A stretch of 64,000 nt of DNA from Sycobia sp. Sy_11 (Eukaryota > Arthropoda > Insecta > Hymenoptera > Epichrysomallidae). Positions 47,725 to 61,504 of this stretch are shown one piece after another. The stretch's first letter is position 1. Every line of letters starts with the position of its first letter. Under the pieces are notes generated by a model. It did not search any database and was not told the DNA's origin. It saw only the letters and a list, made by a program, of their open reading frames with translations. The stretch lies in the NCBI GenBank assembly GCA_018907035.1, contig JACCIC010000004.1, positions 7,648,001-7,712,000 on the forward strand, in the 5' to 3' direction. The translations under genes and the position numbers were made by a program.

Positions 47725-49028
47725 TTTTTAGAATTTCGAAACAGGAGTAATAGCTATTTTTTTTTCTTAAAGGCGCTTCTCTCCCTCCTTTTGTATAAGT
47801 TGCGTAGTGTTAAAATTGCCATTAAGCTGGCACTTTACATTTAAGTGGCCGGACCGCGGCTATAAAAATAAAGTGGTCCTATTGTAACAATTTACGACAG
47901 CTAATTACAATAATTACGTACCGAAGATACGGTTGAAAAATGTATCTTTTCAATGTGTGTTATAATAATCAATTGAGGCAAACGAATTTTTTTTTTGTAT
48001 ATATAAAAAAGCCTGTATTTTTATATTTTCTAGAACTTTTTTAGACATTTTCAGAATAATTTTACATTTTAATAAATATACGAAATTCTAGGCTAAATAT
48101 CCTTTTTAATTAAAATTCCTAAGCTATACGAAGGTGATTTTTGTATTATGTAATATAAAGGTGATTTTTAAATTTATGTAATATAATAATTTATTATAAA
48201 AAAAAATAAATTTTCACTTTGGCACTCTCTTATACGCTGAATTTTTTTTGACCCCTGAATGTATGGTACTTTCTTGATTTTTTTGTTGACAAAAATATTC
48301 GGAGATACTTGAACAATATATTATGCCGACCTATAAAGTTCGCCAAGTTTTATTTATGATTTTATTTTTATTTGTCGATTTATTTATTTTTTTTTTTTAT
48401 TCAATATTACGAATATTATATAAACCAGCACTTTTGGTGAAGAGCACGATAGAATTTTTTCATTTTTATTTCAGCGTCCTTTGTAGCCTTTCACCAAAAA
48501 ACTTCGGAAACCACTTAACCGAAAGGTATAAGGGGAGATAGAAAGGAAGAGAGAGCGAGAGAGAGCGAGAGAGAGAGAGTGAAAAGAAGAGGAATATTTA
48601 AAGGCAACTTCTTTTATATTAGTATATAATATATTATTACGTCCTGTTATAAAGATCGCGTGTGTTATACACGCACGCTCATACACACGCATTCAATCTC
48701 CCTCCTCTCTCTCTCCTCTTGCGTGCACTAATTTGCCAAAGCGACGTAAATCAAAAAGTATATCGCAAGGGCCCCACGCTGACAGCGGGTATAGCCGCAA
48801 CCCGCCGCCGCTGGCGCACTTTTGCGTTATATACCCCTCGAAGGTATATATATATATGTGTGTGTGTGTGTGTGCGCCCGCGTGTATATATATATATATG
48901 TATATATCGGCACGTATAACCGTCCTCGACGCTGAGAGATTCCGAAAATTCCGCGGAAGAAGGCCGAGGCCGTCCATTAGCGATTATACGCGCAGCTGAC
49001 GACGAGAGGAGGCGCGCAAATTTCGTGC

Positions 49029-49031
<3 letters not shown>

Positions 49032-49070
<39 letters not shown>
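49032..49070. repeat. (TA)n microsatellite
   Basis: TA run of 39 bp followed by GCGCACGCAC. Confidence 0.9.
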
Positions 49071-49074
<4 letters not shown>

Positions 49075-49234
49075 ACGCACACATATATACACTGGTTTTC
49101 TTGATTAAAGCCGGGAAAAAAGGAATGTACGAAATGAAGGTATAAGAGGAGAAGAGGGAGGGGGGATAAAAAGAGGCCCTATATGCAAAAAACCAGTAAG
49201 AACTACCGCGCGCGTGCATTTTATGTATGCGCGT

Positions 49235-49236
<2 letters not shown>

Positions 49237-49299
<63 letters not shown>
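49237..49299. repeat. (AC)n microsatellite
   Basis: Uninterrupted AC run of 63 bp. Confidence 0.95.
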
Positions 49300-49302
<3 letters not shown>

Positions 49303-49542
49303 CTCGAATGAAAATAAAGAAATGCCGATTCAGCGACTGTCAACCTGCGCGCGAGCGTGTTGTGCACACGCATATGGGGTCTTTTATCCTTGGAAGCGCA
49401 AGTGGGAGAAGGATACTAGAACATTCGTGCGTTTGTAAAAAGTGTATTATATATACGTATACGGGACCGAGCGAGATTTCGTTTTTTTGTGGAATCCCCG
49501 TCTCATTCTTATACACACACACGCACGCGTGGGCACGCGCAG

Positions 49543-49545
<3 letters not shown>

Positions 49546-49587
<42 letters not shown>
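49546..49587. repeat. (GA)n microsatellite
   Basis: GA run of 42 bp. Confidence 0.9.
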
Positions 49588-49588
<1 letters not shown>

Positions 49589-49888
49589 GCTTATCCGGCG
49601 GTTATACACACCGTATATTATTTATATTGAGGCGACCGGTAGCCGCGCGTTTTACACGCCTTATCGTTGCTCGAGGGTGCTTTTTTTCTTTTATCGACCA
49701 TGGGACACGCCCGGTGTGCACGGACCACGGGCTCGCGCGTACAAGAGGGGAATTCGATAAGTTTTTTTTTTATTTTGGATTTCGCCGGTTTTGCGTCTTC
49801 GTCGCTTTTGTCGGTGATTAGGGAGAGATGGACGGGGTCTTGACGACGCGCGCGCGCGCGTGTGTATGTGTATGTGTATATGTCAGAG

Positions 49889-49890
<2 letters not shown>

Positions 49891-49952
<62 letters not shown>
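49891..49952. repeat. (GA)n microsatellite
   Basis: GA run of 62 bp preceded by CGCGCG and TGTATG variants. Confidence 0.95.
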
Positions 49953-49953
<1 letters not shown>

Positions 49954-51060
49954 AATCTATAATAAAATTAAAATTTTACGGGAGGACGAGAAAGCCTTTT
50001 GTGTCCTTTTAGATCGAATGTTTTATACAGCGACGATCTATATTATGAGGTTAAAAATCATATGATAATAAATGGGAGTTTTTTTTTTTAAGGAAAATAA
50101 GTTTTAACTAAATAACTTGCAAAAGAACCTAATTGAATGTAATTAACGAAGAATGTAATTATGTAAAAAGTGTATAGAATTACCTTACCTTGTTCTCAAA
50201 TAAAACATTACACTGTTCTATTGTAAAACATACTATAACATTCTTATTTTGTTGTGTAAAATATATAAACGTAAAAAAGCTCCAGCGACTTCTAACGACG
50301 ATTTAACTGGTTACAACTTTATTTAAAAAAAAAATTACGATACACCACGTATTGTATAACTCGAAAATCATTAAATGTCTGAAAAATGTCATTTGAAAAA
50401 TTGAGTTTGAATTAAAAAAAGAAAAAAACTGTTTTTCAACCGTATTGAGATTTCTTTTAATTACAATTTGATAGACTCTTTTATGGGATTAACTTAAAAC
50501 TTATGCAGTTCGTATGGAGAAGATTTTCAAAATGAATGAAAATATGGGTATTAATGCTCGCGAGATACACAATTCATGAGTTCAAAATGTACGAGAACAG
50601 AAAATTCATAAAATATTTTTTGGAACTAAACTTCAATTTATTTGAAAAGCAATTATTCTAGGGAAAAAAATTATAGCAATAAAGAATATTTAAAATTGTA
50701 TATTTTTCATAGAACTTTCTACATTCAGACGTTTTGGAGAAAATTTACAATTTGAAAGACATATTCTTAAAAAAATTATTGCATTCACTAATCTATTTTA
50801 ACTTTAAATTAAATGAAAATATATATTTTCAAAATCAAAAGTGCATTTTCTTCAGATCAACAATTTTTCAATGTTATTAAACAAAACTTCATTACGCTCG
50901 CTATTTCGAATTGTACACATCGCCAAAATTCATATCCGCAATATTTTTAATTTCAAACAACGTATTCTTGATAATTGGTTTTAAGTTTAATATCTAATTG
51001 AGATTGCAATTTAAACAAAAACATGTGATTTAAAAATCGAGTTTTTTCAAACTAAAATTT

Positions 51061-51127
51061 GGATATGGATATGGATATGGATATGGATATGGATATGGAT
51101 ATGGATATATATATATATATATATATA
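51061..51127. repeat. (GGATAT)n minisatellite running into (AT)n
   Basis: Eight perfect GGATAT units (51061-51108), then an AT run, then GA-rich sequence. It is the only hexamer array in the window. Confidence 0.95.
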
Positions 51128-51379
51128 GAAGCAGAGAGAGAGAGATAGAGAGAGAGAGAGAGTGAGAGAGAGGCATTATAATAGATACAAGAAGTATAGA
51201 GCTCATTTTTCTATTCGACCATACAAGTTTTATATAAAAAAAACTGATATCGTATGGCAGTTGGCTTCGCAAATTTTAGCTTAATATTATTTAATCGGCT
51301 ACTCAAAAAAGCGGCATACAAATAAATATTCAGATTCGCTATAATGAATGTTTCTTCCTTCTTTAACGTTTAAGTGTCC

Positions 51380-51450
51380 TTGAATCTGACTGGATGGGAA
51401 GCGCAGACTTTGCAGGTTCGAATTCAGCACATGGGAAAGAATGCAAGAGC
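51380..51450 (+). repeat. SINE-like fragment with B box
   Basis: GGTTCGAATTC at 51415-51425, followed by CAGCACATGGGAAAGAATG. The segment from CTGGATGGGAAGCGCA onward aligns with the minus-strand copy near 43606, suggesting one repeat family. Confidence 0.35.
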
Positions 51451-52733
51451 CATATATGCGGTTTTGCTTTGATTTGCAGAAACTTTATTTGCTCGTTTAT
51501 TTATTTATCATGACTTTTTTTATGTTAACCTGCGCATTTTTAGATAACAAGAAAAAAAGAACTGATAACGAACCGTAAGTGGCGCACTCGGTGAGGTCGA
51601 GTTTATAACAGCGAGTCCGAGTGAATCGGCGCCTCTGATCGAAGAAGAAGAAGAGGAGGAGGAAAAGGAGGAGGGATCAGAAGAGAGTCTATACACCTCT
51701 CTCGCCCGGGACCAGGTCTGACCTTCCGCATAATATACCTGAATATATATATATACGCCACAGGACTCTCACGGGGAGAACGAAGGAGAGACAGAGAGAG
51801 AGAATACCGAGAGCGGAAGGTCCCCGGCCTCGCGCTCTCGCGGGAACCAGCGCGTGCGCGCGCGGCGAACGAAGAAGAGCGAGGAGCAGAAGGAGCGAGA
51901 GAGGAGAGATAAAAATGTAGAACAATGAAAGAAAGAACGAAAGGGAAAAAGAGAGAGAGAAAGGAACAAAGAGAGAGAGAGAGAGAGAGAGAGAGAATTA
52001 AGATGGGGGCCCTTACACACAAAAGGAAGGAAAGGCAGAGAATCGCCTGGAATTGAAACGAATCTTATATTGTAATTAATGTTAAGAACTTTGCGCAGGC
52101 AGCGCAATTTCATAAGAGAAAGAGAGAGACTGGCAGCGGAATAACTTTACCCTCGACTGTTTTTGTACAAAAGTTTGCAGAAGCTAGATTTTAATTATGT
52201 AGATATATATACCTATGTATAGCAGAGAATATGTAAAATTTCCTTCCGTTCATTTATTCGACAGATGTTTACTGCAAAAATTTTACATGCTATACGAGAT
52301 CACTGCTGGAAGGAAATACGAAACGTAATGTTCGAACAACCGCGGTACAATTACTTTGCGGTGTAATAAATCTTCGTCGTTATATAATACACTTATAATT
52401 ATATTGGACGAATATTGACAAATATGCCACGCGTCCAGATCTAGATTTCTCCATCGTCGGTTAATCTTCAAATTATAGAAAAAAAGGCACAAAGTTACAA
52501 GAAATATTCGCAAGTTATTTTATAATATAGATGATGCCTATGTGCAGTGCGTTATCTTTTAATAATTCTATATGTACATATTGAAGTGCGAGGAATTTTA
52601 AACTGAGTAAGAATTTTAAGAATTTTAACTTTGTAAGAATTTTAAGCTTACAAAGGAGCTTTCAAGCATATACGGATTCAAAAATGTCAATTTGCGATAT
52701 CGCGTTCTATATACAGATACGCGATATCGTGTT

Positions 52734-52766
52734 ACACACACACACGCGCGCGCGCGCGCGCGCGCA
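52734..52766. repeat. (AC)n(CG)n compound repeat
   Basis: AC run turning into about 22 bp of CG alternation. Confidence 0.9.
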
Positions 52767-53133
52767 TTCGTATCCTGGTCTGGTGATATACCTTTTTAAT
52801 ACCTATCTATTCGAATTCGATTCGCAAGTACGTATATATAAATAAATGTATCTCTGGTTTGCGTGTGTGCGTGCGCGCACGCGTGTATGCGTGTGTGAAA
52901 GCCCAAGAAAAAGAGACACTAAAAAGATAAGAGAGAAGAGGCATTCCACTCGTATGTATGTGTAATATATATATATATATATATTCCGTTGCATGGACTT
53001 CAATGCTTCTGCAGCAGAAGAGCAATGGGCACGAGAAGCGAAAGGGAAGCAAGAAACGAAGAGAGAAAGAGAGAGAGAAGGAGTAGGGTCGCGAAAATGC
53101 GAGCGCGAAACACAGACGAACAAGCTTTCTTTT

Positions 53134-53139
<6 letters not shown>

Positions 53140-53177
<38 letters not shown>
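53140..53177. repeat. (CT)n microsatellite
   Basis: CT run of 38 bp, inverted partner of the GA run at 53267. Confidence 0.9.
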
Positions 53178-53180
<3 letters not shown>

Positions 53181-53264
53181 TTCTCTTCGACTCTCTTCGC
53201 TTGAACGAGTTCGCTCTCGCGCAAATACTTGGCGAGAGAGGAGCGTTCGAGTGGAGAATATCGC

Positions 53265-53266
<2 letters not shown>

Positions 53267-53329
<63 letters not shown>
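53267..53329. repeat. (GA)n microsatellite
   Basis: GA run of 63 bp, 90 bp from the CT run. Confidence 0.95.
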
Positions 53330-53336
<7 letters not shown>

Positions 53337-53418
53337 TAGCAATATAGGGAGAGAAAGAAAAACACTTGTTCGGCAGGACTACAGGCGCGCCCTCTTCTTC
53401 TGCTCCTTTACTTCTTCC

Positions 53419-53421
<3 letters not shown>

Positions 53422-53479
<58 letters not shown>
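53422..53479. repeat. (TA)n microsatellite
   Basis: TA run of 58 bp. Confidence 0.95.
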
Positions 53480-53484
<5 letters not shown>

Positions 53485-53576
53485 GCACCTCGTCACGAAG
53501 TCGCACTGCATCGGGGACACCACAGAGTGTGCACATGCACCCATGCGCACACGTTAGGTCTTTCTCAAACTCATAT

Positions 53577-53577
<1 letters not shown>

Positions 53578-53624
<47 letters not shown>
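53578..53624. repeat. (TA)n microsatellite
   Basis: Second TA run within 100 bp of the previous one. Confidence 0.95.
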
Positions 53625-53626
<2 letters not shown>

Positions 53627-54475
53627 TTTTTTATCGATAGTTTGATAGTTTAGAAAAAACTTCTTACTGATAAAAAACAAGGAATACGTTGGTTCGCTGT
53701 TGTCAATAGAATAGTTTACTTGTGATAACTAAGCTTGATAGTTTCCCTTTTATTTTCAACGAACACTTCTTATTTTCCCAAAAAAACGTTTGAGAAGAAA
53801 CGTTTCATTACAAACAATATCAATACCCACGTATTTTGATACTATAGATCTATGTTCAATATATATACCTCTTTTGTATGATTATAGTATCATGATCTAC
53901 GATTTGAAAGTGTCTATGATTATTTAAGCACTTGAATTACTGATTGTTGGTATAATGATATTCACACGTGACGCCATTACTCGAATTACAAAAAGAAACT
54001 TATTGGAATCCATTACATTTTGGTGTATATAAAAGAATTATTAGACAATATTGATTCCATTTGCAGATCTTTCCTCTATTTATTGAAGCTAATGTATAGA
54101 TTTCAGATAAATCTCGATTAGGTAAACCTAAAAATTACTTGGATCGTTAACGAAGCAAAGCAAGTAAGCATAAGATTAGAAAATGTAATAATTACTTCCT
54201 AAAGGAAGCTTATAAAAATCGATCAGTTGTTCACAAATGTAGGTATATACACTCATAGACATGCATACATAATTTTAATATATATTGCAAGTGAAAAAAA
54301 ACTGGACAATTTAATATTATAGCTTGAATACAACTCGGATCAAACGTTCTTTGTTGCATCAACTGGTGTGCGGCGATATTTAATAGCGTTTCATTATACA
54401 TAATACATGACAACATGTACATATGTGTTACATTTACGTAATTCAGCGCGTGTATCAATGAACAGGTCACGTTAG

Positions 54476-54477
<2 letters not shown>

Positions 54478-54545
<68 letters not shown>
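54478..54545. repeat. (CATA)n(TA)n compound repeat
   Basis: About five CATA units running into a TA run. Confidence 0.95.
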
Positions 54546-54549
<4 letters not shown>

Positions 54550-55257
54550 TCATATCAACGCCTCAATGTCTCTATATAAACTTCTCGGGATCGAGCAAAA
54601 AAAAAGACGTAAAATAAAGAAAGAAATAAAAAAAATTAAATCAAAACGAAAGATGATAAAAAGAGAGCAAACCCCGATTCAAACGCGACAATGTCCGGGC
54701 GCGTGCGCGCGCGCCCAATGAAACACCCGATGCGCGTCGGAGAAAATCGGTTCGCGGGGCTCTTGCGCGCGGAACGGCTATATATATATATATATACGGG
54801 CGACGCGCGGCGCACCCCACCGACGCCGAGGGTATTTTAATACGTGGCCGAGCCGAGAGTGCGTGGATAATAAAAAGCGGGGCGACACGCTGACCCGCGC
54901 GTAACGCAATAGCCCCGGCGCGCATGAGACTGTATTATGTAGATCGTAGCGCGCAGCATATCCTGTATTATAACCCATAACGTGTCCTTTCTTGGGGATA
55001 CGGCGAGGTACCCGCGGTTTCCTCGAATAAAAATGCTCGATCCGTGCGCGGGCTCGTATCGCCCATTTTATTTTTATCACCCGACTGCCTTGTGGCAGTA
55101 TATATTGATTATAATCTGTCTTAATCGAAGATGCGTGCGTGAAGCGCGCGTGTGAAACGTCGGCTCTATGGAACTTTTGTACGCGTCTCTCGGTTAAAAT
55201 AGCAATGGTAGGTGGTTCGTTTCACCTGAAAATACCGGCAATCAATCAAAGTGGTTG

Positions 55258-55258
<1 letters not shown>

Positions 55259-55294
<36 letters not shown>
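55259..55294. repeat. (GA)n microsatellite
   Basis: GA run of 36 bp. Confidence 0.9.
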
Positions 55295-55296
<2 letters not shown>

Positions 55297-57207
55297 TTGA
55301 AAATTTATATACTACTTGACCTCTCTGAATACTCTAAGCTACTGGCGGACAGGTGGCCACAACGGAGGCGATTACGTCTTATTCTTTCTACAGTTATGTT
55401 TATGTAGCTTATAAACCGCATATGCCGTTTCTCACAAATGGCACATCTTGGAAAACATGCACGAATCGAATCGATTTTTATCCCATTACGTACCGACTCT
55501 TTTCCAAAATGCCATTACACGCCAAACACGCAATCTTCGATTAAAATGCCAATGCATATAGTACGCGCAATACAGTTTCGACGACGAGTGACTAATCGTA
55601 CGACGATCAGGGCGGGGCGTAATAAGACTGCGTGCAATTTGTTCCGCGAACGGTATTTCACGGCGTACGAGCGAGATTTGGTACGAATAATTCTTGGAAT
55701 AAAAATTGATTCAGTAACCCCGAGCGCTCGTAGCATGCGAGCGTCTAATACACGCGTTATTTACATCCGCAGATTGGGCGAAAATATTTCTACCTAAAAC
55801 TCCGCGAATTTCCTCGATTCCGACGATTCTTTTTTTTCTTCATCGGTTCTTCTGAATTCTGCTTTAGACTTCAACTTTAAAAAATATACAAGACTATAAT
55901 ATATTAATAAATAATAACCAAGAATTTTCATTATATACATATAATACGATTTGCAACGATGCATATCGGATCAAATTATAATACATCACCTCCGTTAATT
56001 ATCCTGTAATGCCGAAAATTTCCGAATCCCATCCCAATTAATTACATTTCAAAAGACCATATATAAAATAAAATCGACATATTAGCCATGAATCAAAAGA
56101 TTAAATCAGTATATATGTATTATTAATTGCCGCTTTAATCTCAATTAAAAACGGGCAGATCCGTGGCCGTTACGAAGAAAAGAAAAACAAGAAACGATCG
56201 GTATTCCGTATGAAAACATCGTGGGCCGAGAGCGATCAGCAATATTATATATATATGATGATAATATTCACCCACGCGCGCTTACTCGAAACGAAAGGCC
56301 GGCTCTCTCATGAGGAGAGAGGAAACGCGAGAGTCAACCGAGTGGCGACGCGACGCGATGTCGATTTTTTGTACTCAAGCCGGAGCAGCTCTCGCTCGCT
56401 CTCTCTCTCTCTCTCTCTTTCTTGAGAGCGGAAGAAAGAGAGAGAAAGGAAAAGTCGGATGTCCTCGTCGTAAGGCAGGCAAATCACGCGGTGCGTAATA
56501 ATAATTCCCGCCGGGGGAAAGGTTGACTGTACTACTCCTCCTCCCCGCGGCCTCTCCGCCGCCCTTCTATGCATATCAATTAACCAGACTGTATTGCGCG
56601 TGCGAGTGAAGTATAAAGAAAAATAGATATAGAAGGAGACCGACAGAGAGTGAGAGAGAGAGAGAGGAGGTAGTCTCGTGCGCGCGTGTGCCGACGCGTC
56701 ACGATTAATAGTTCAGCCGGTTGGGCCGTATAAGGAAACTCGGAGCGCCGAGGTGCGAGGGAGAGAGAGAGAGGGGGGAGGGGGGAAGAGAAAGATAGGC
56801 GTACCTGATGTGGGATTATGTTGGAAATGTGTGCGGTTTCTGAGCGCGCGAGCTTCCGCTTTAATTTTCAAGGTAAATAAGCGCGCGCCATACAAATCGT
56901 CCGTCCATGTATATTAGAAAAAAATAAATCCCGGGACATCGTTATTTAACAAGCATTATTACGAAACCCCCCCCTCCTCCGCTCGCCAAAAGTTTTGGTG
57001 ATCGGCGTATAATTAAAAGACTAACCCAATGGGGGAGATGGAGTCGCAATGACGAACGCCTGTCCTCTCCGCGGGAAAGCCCCGTCGAGGACACGAAATA
57101 TATGTATTATATGTAGAAAAAGAAAGAGAGAGAGAGAGAGAGAAAAGTCGCGCCCGCGACGGTATTGTACACCGCGTGTGGATAATTTATGGGAATTCTA
57201 TACATAT

Positions 57208-57209
<2 letters not shown>

Positions 57210-57251
<42 letters not shown>
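57210..57251. repeat. (TA)n microsatellite
   Basis: TA run of 42 bp. Confidence 0.9.
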
Positions 57252-57255
<4 letters not shown>

Positions 57256-57396
57256 CGGATTTAAAATCGAATAATTTTACTTGACGCCCGTGGCGCACGC
57301 TCGACCGGTGAAGGGGAGGGGGCTTCAGTTTCCAAACTATATCTTGCCAGGGTATTATAAAAACTTATGTACGATATGTTTTCGTTAAAAATGTTC

Positions 57397-57398
<2 letters not shown>

Positions 57399-57444
<46 letters not shown>
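57399..57444. repeat. (TA)n microsatellite
   Basis: TA run of 46 bp. Confidence 0.9.
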
Positions 57445-57448
<4 letters not shown>

Positions 57449-57836
57449 CACACAAACCGTAAGCTTGATGAATATTTATACCGATTTATTTCCCCACATT
57501 TCTAACGCTTGATTATTCACGGTCATTTGGTTTTTTATATACACGCCACCTACATCGCAAATCGGAAGTGCTCGAAAACCGGATATCGCCGATTAAGAAT
57601 TAAGAAATTCAGTATAAATCGATCTTCCGTTTTAAAAGGCCCATTTTTTGTATAGTCCGCTGCAGTGCTAATGCCTGAAATTTTCCTATGGTAGTTGCTT
57701 CATAATCATAATCATATATATTATACTTACAATCCAACGAAATAAAATGAAAAGTTGACGATGCGTGGTTTGAACATAAACAACTATATTGAATAATTTC
57801 GAAGGAATTTATGCGAAGACACACACTATCTCTTTG

Positions 57837-57843
<7 letters not shown>

Positions 57844-57889
<46 letters not shown>
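57844..57889. repeat. (CT)n microsatellite
   Basis: CT run of 46 bp. Confidence 0.9.
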
Positions 57890-57890
<1 letters not shown>

Positions 57891-58120
57891 GATTAAATGC
57901 CACGGAAATAAAAATGTCATAAATATAAATCATCAACTCTCTATGCGAGATTTACAATATAAACATGCCTATAGGAATATTCCATGGGACTAAATAAACT
58001 ATACGCAATCTAAATTTATATATAAATTGAACTCGACTGCCACAACTCCGTCGGTGAGCCATTAATTTTTCACTTTGCCCTGCAGCCGCCCGCGGTATAT
58101 CCGTAAATTCGCCGGCGGCG

Positions 58121-58134
58121 CCACTAGAGCGAGC
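58121..58134 (+). promoter_or_regulatory. CTCF-like motif in a GC-rich patch
   Basis: CCACTAGAGCGAGC matches 12 of 14 positions of the CTCF core pattern. It sits in a CpG-rich stretch (CCGGCGGCGCCACTAGAGCG). A sequence match only. Confidence 0.25.
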
Positions 58135-59554
58135 TCATCTGCTCGGCACGCTCTCCTGCAAAGATGTAAAAAAAAAGAAGCGTAAAAAGACGTAAAGAAG
58201 AAAAACAGCCGGCAGAAATTTAACCTCAAACCCACATAAATTCAATTAGCTCGGAACCGGGGCGGGAGGGAGGAGCGTATGCGTGCGAATTGGAGAGAAA
58301 GTAAGAGTTCCCCGTGAGCTTCTCGCCGAAAACGAAAAGCTTGGCCTTGAAAAAACACAAAATCGCCGAGTCGGGAGGAACAGAGGACGAGGAGAGAAAA
58401 AAGGATCTGTAGCAACTGCTCTTAGAGCCGCCGCGGGGAGCATCGAGTCGATTGATCGAGCGTGCGCCCGAGTCGCCTCCCCCCCTCGTAATATATTTGA
58501 GGGATGCGACGACGACGACGATTCCGTTCGTTTGCCTTATATATATATAGCATCCATACATAAATGTAGACGCACGTGTTGAAATCGGAGCCTAGGGCGG
58601 GACAAACAGCGGCGGCGGCGCGTGCGCACGCGCGCTGAAGTGCACGAGCGACGCGAACAACAGGTGAATCGACCGTGCCGCGCGTCTCGGAGGTGCTTCC
58701 CCCCACTCTTACCCGGGGGCTCTTTTGCAGCCCACCCTCCCGACGCGCCCCAACCCTTTCCACTCTTCGCGCGCTCCACCTGCCCTTACATCCGTGTGTG
58801 TATTATATATATATATATGTGTGTGTGTGTGTATATATGTATATATACCTTCCGCTCCTGCGTGTTGCCCACAATCAGGCTCCGATATAAACAGATTTTT
58901 TTATTGACTTTGGATGGAGCGATCTACGTACATATATGCGACGTGCATTTGATTGCATACGAGTAAAAGGCATAAAGCGACGATATAGATATAAATTTAC
59001 GAGGCAATTTCAGGTGAAAAATCAGAACTTTGAGGATAATAAATACACGCAAATGTCTCTGTGCGCCTGTGTGTGTGTGCGCGCGCGCGCGCGCATGCGT
59101 TGTGTGTACATATACAAGTCCGGCGGTGTCTGGAAAATTATTTATAGAGCCGGTAGATTGCCGGTGGGATGATGCATGCACGCGCGCGGGCGCCCATTTT
59201 TCAGAAAAGAATATATTTATCCTGTCGTGCCTTTGTAATCTCGGCCTGTCGTGACAGTCTATATGAGATTATCGAATTTACGGACGTTTCTTAATTAATA
59301 GCAGGAGATAAATTTCAGAGCAGCCATAATCTATATATATATATAATGTAACCACAGCTATTTTTACGTAATTATTATGGCAAGTTTATGTTAAAATGAT
59401 GAAAAAACAACGATATTTAATCTATTATCGGACATTCGTGTGTATATATATCGGATATTCGTGTATATATATAATGCATTCATAGCGTTTTTATCATGTT
59501 ATCAACTATTTTGATGCGTGTGTATGTATTTATATATGTATGCATGTATGCATG

Positions 59555-59559
<5 letters not shown>

Positions 59560-59605
<46 letters not shown>
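59560..59605. repeat. (TA)n microsatellite with TGCATGTA lead-in
   Basis: TA run preceded by repeated ATGTATGC units. Confidence 0.9.
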
Positions 59606-59607
<2 letters not shown>

Positions 59608-61423
59608 TTAATAGTTAATTTATTCGACGATTTCTAGGACGTTTATTTGGAAGTGCGAAAGTGGTAATGATCGATTGACTACATTAAGAAGCGTTAACTG
59701 CGCTTTAATGGACTAAGAAATAAAAGGTCTATGTAACATGACAGGAGCGGAGGACCTAAAAAAGAAATTAATAAACCATCAAAGGAATAGCAGTAAAAGT
59801 ACGTATAGCAGTCGAAAAGGTAATCGATTATTTCACGGTGAAATTAAATTTTGATATTATTATGCCTTAAAAAACACTATTTTCGTAGCCATCCACGGGA
59901 CAAAAAATTCTTTTCGATTATTTCGAATTAATACGCTGAGAAAGAAATTAGTCAAGTCAAAAAATAATTATGGTTAAGGAAAACGAATATGAAACGATTT
60001 AATTGATGTGAAATATTAATTGTTCGTTTGAAATACAACTGTTTCTTAATATAATAACTAAAAATAAATTTAAATATAAAATTTTTTTTATTTTATACCG
60101 ATATATTTCAAATAAATCATTTGATTGGAACTTAACTGAGTATTCAATTCTTCAATTTGCTTATTTTTCTTTTTCATAAATAATTTTAATTTCACAATAT
60201 ATAGAAAATTAATATTAATACAATTTTATATCAAATTAAGTTTCAAGCGAATAAGCTATTGATAGAAAATAATCATGCAAGGATACAATGAAAAGTAAGT
60301 GTCAAGTTGCTTCGCTATAAATGTTGAATTTACATAAAATTGGAATGAAAATGCAGAAAGTTCTATAGCCGAAGCAATATTTCAAAGCCAAAAAAATCAT
60401 AAAACATCCACTAACGTCCCTAGCTAGCTGCTTTGCTAAGAAAACTATCTTCAATTGCCAAGACATAATAATATTTTACATACTCTTTATCAATTTATCC
60501 TAAAAAGGAAAATTTATGCGATGCAATTTCCCAACAATCTAGAATACGTTTTTTAATTATATTAAAGAAACAAACCAAGTTTTTAAAATTTTCGATAAAG
60601 GCGCTGAAAATTCGTATGTTCAGATATCGTCTCTAGTATAAAAATCGTTGTGATTAAAAACTCCAACAACAAAAAATTGTAAAATTTGCAAAAGTGACTT
60701 ATAAATTTTCATAATTTTTTACGTTTCCCCAGAATTCCTTACAGATACGCATCTATCCTTAAAATCAAATTTCGGAGCAAACACATCAGCGAAAATTTTA
60801 AACGTGAAAGAAAAACATAGTTAAAAGACCTGACAAATAAAATATTTTGTTGCGTACATTAAAATTTCGATATCAATTGCATGTAATCTTTAGAATATTT
60901 CTTAAACTCTTTTAAACCAAATTCAAATATTTAAGAATATTTAATAAATTAATATATTTTCCATATGTTCGCATTATCGAGCGACTACGAAAAAATATGG
61001 AAACAATAAAATCTCGTTATGCTGGCACAGATTATTTCAACGAGCATTAATTATACTCGATTAATTGCATCAGATCAGATTTAATGTACATATTAAAGAA
61101 TTTTATCTTGTCCAGGAAGTTTAACGAATACCAATCGTATATATCAACGTAAATAATAATATTAAATTATTATATGACGCCAGAACATACACACTATATG
61201 TTTTTGAATTCGTTTCGATTAAAATTATTTGTATGCATATATATATATATGTATCCTCGATTCATTTATCATTGCATATTTGTTACGTGAAATATAATAC
61301 GGATTGGCAAGGCTGGGTAACGATATCAAAATTTAATGCGCGACTAAAATTGCATCCGATATAATATGCTATGCTTATCTGATTTATATACCTGATGTGT
61401 AAAAAGCATTCCTTAGGTAAAAA

Positions 61424-61451
61424 GTTATTATTATTATTATTGTTGTTATTA

Positions 61452-61501
<50 letters not shown>
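61424..61501. repeat. (ATT)n(TA)n compound repeat
   Basis: ATT/GTT trinucleotides (61424-61458) followed by TA (to 61501). Confidence 0.9.

Positions 61502-61504
<3 letters not shown>

Noticed and set aside
51581..51633. GC-rich inverted segment resembling a tRNA or small RNA
   Set aside because: The pairing GGCGC/GCGCC and ACTCGG/CCGAGT is real, but no T-loop, anticodon stem or tRNA length fits.
53000..53640. 215-codon plus-strand open frame
   Set aside because: Almost entirely CT, GA and TA arrays read as Ser-Leu, Arg-Glu and Ile-Tyr repeats.
55353..55797. Overlapping open frames in a non-repetitive patch
   Set aside because: Several frames are open at once with Arg-rich products; no motif or splice support.
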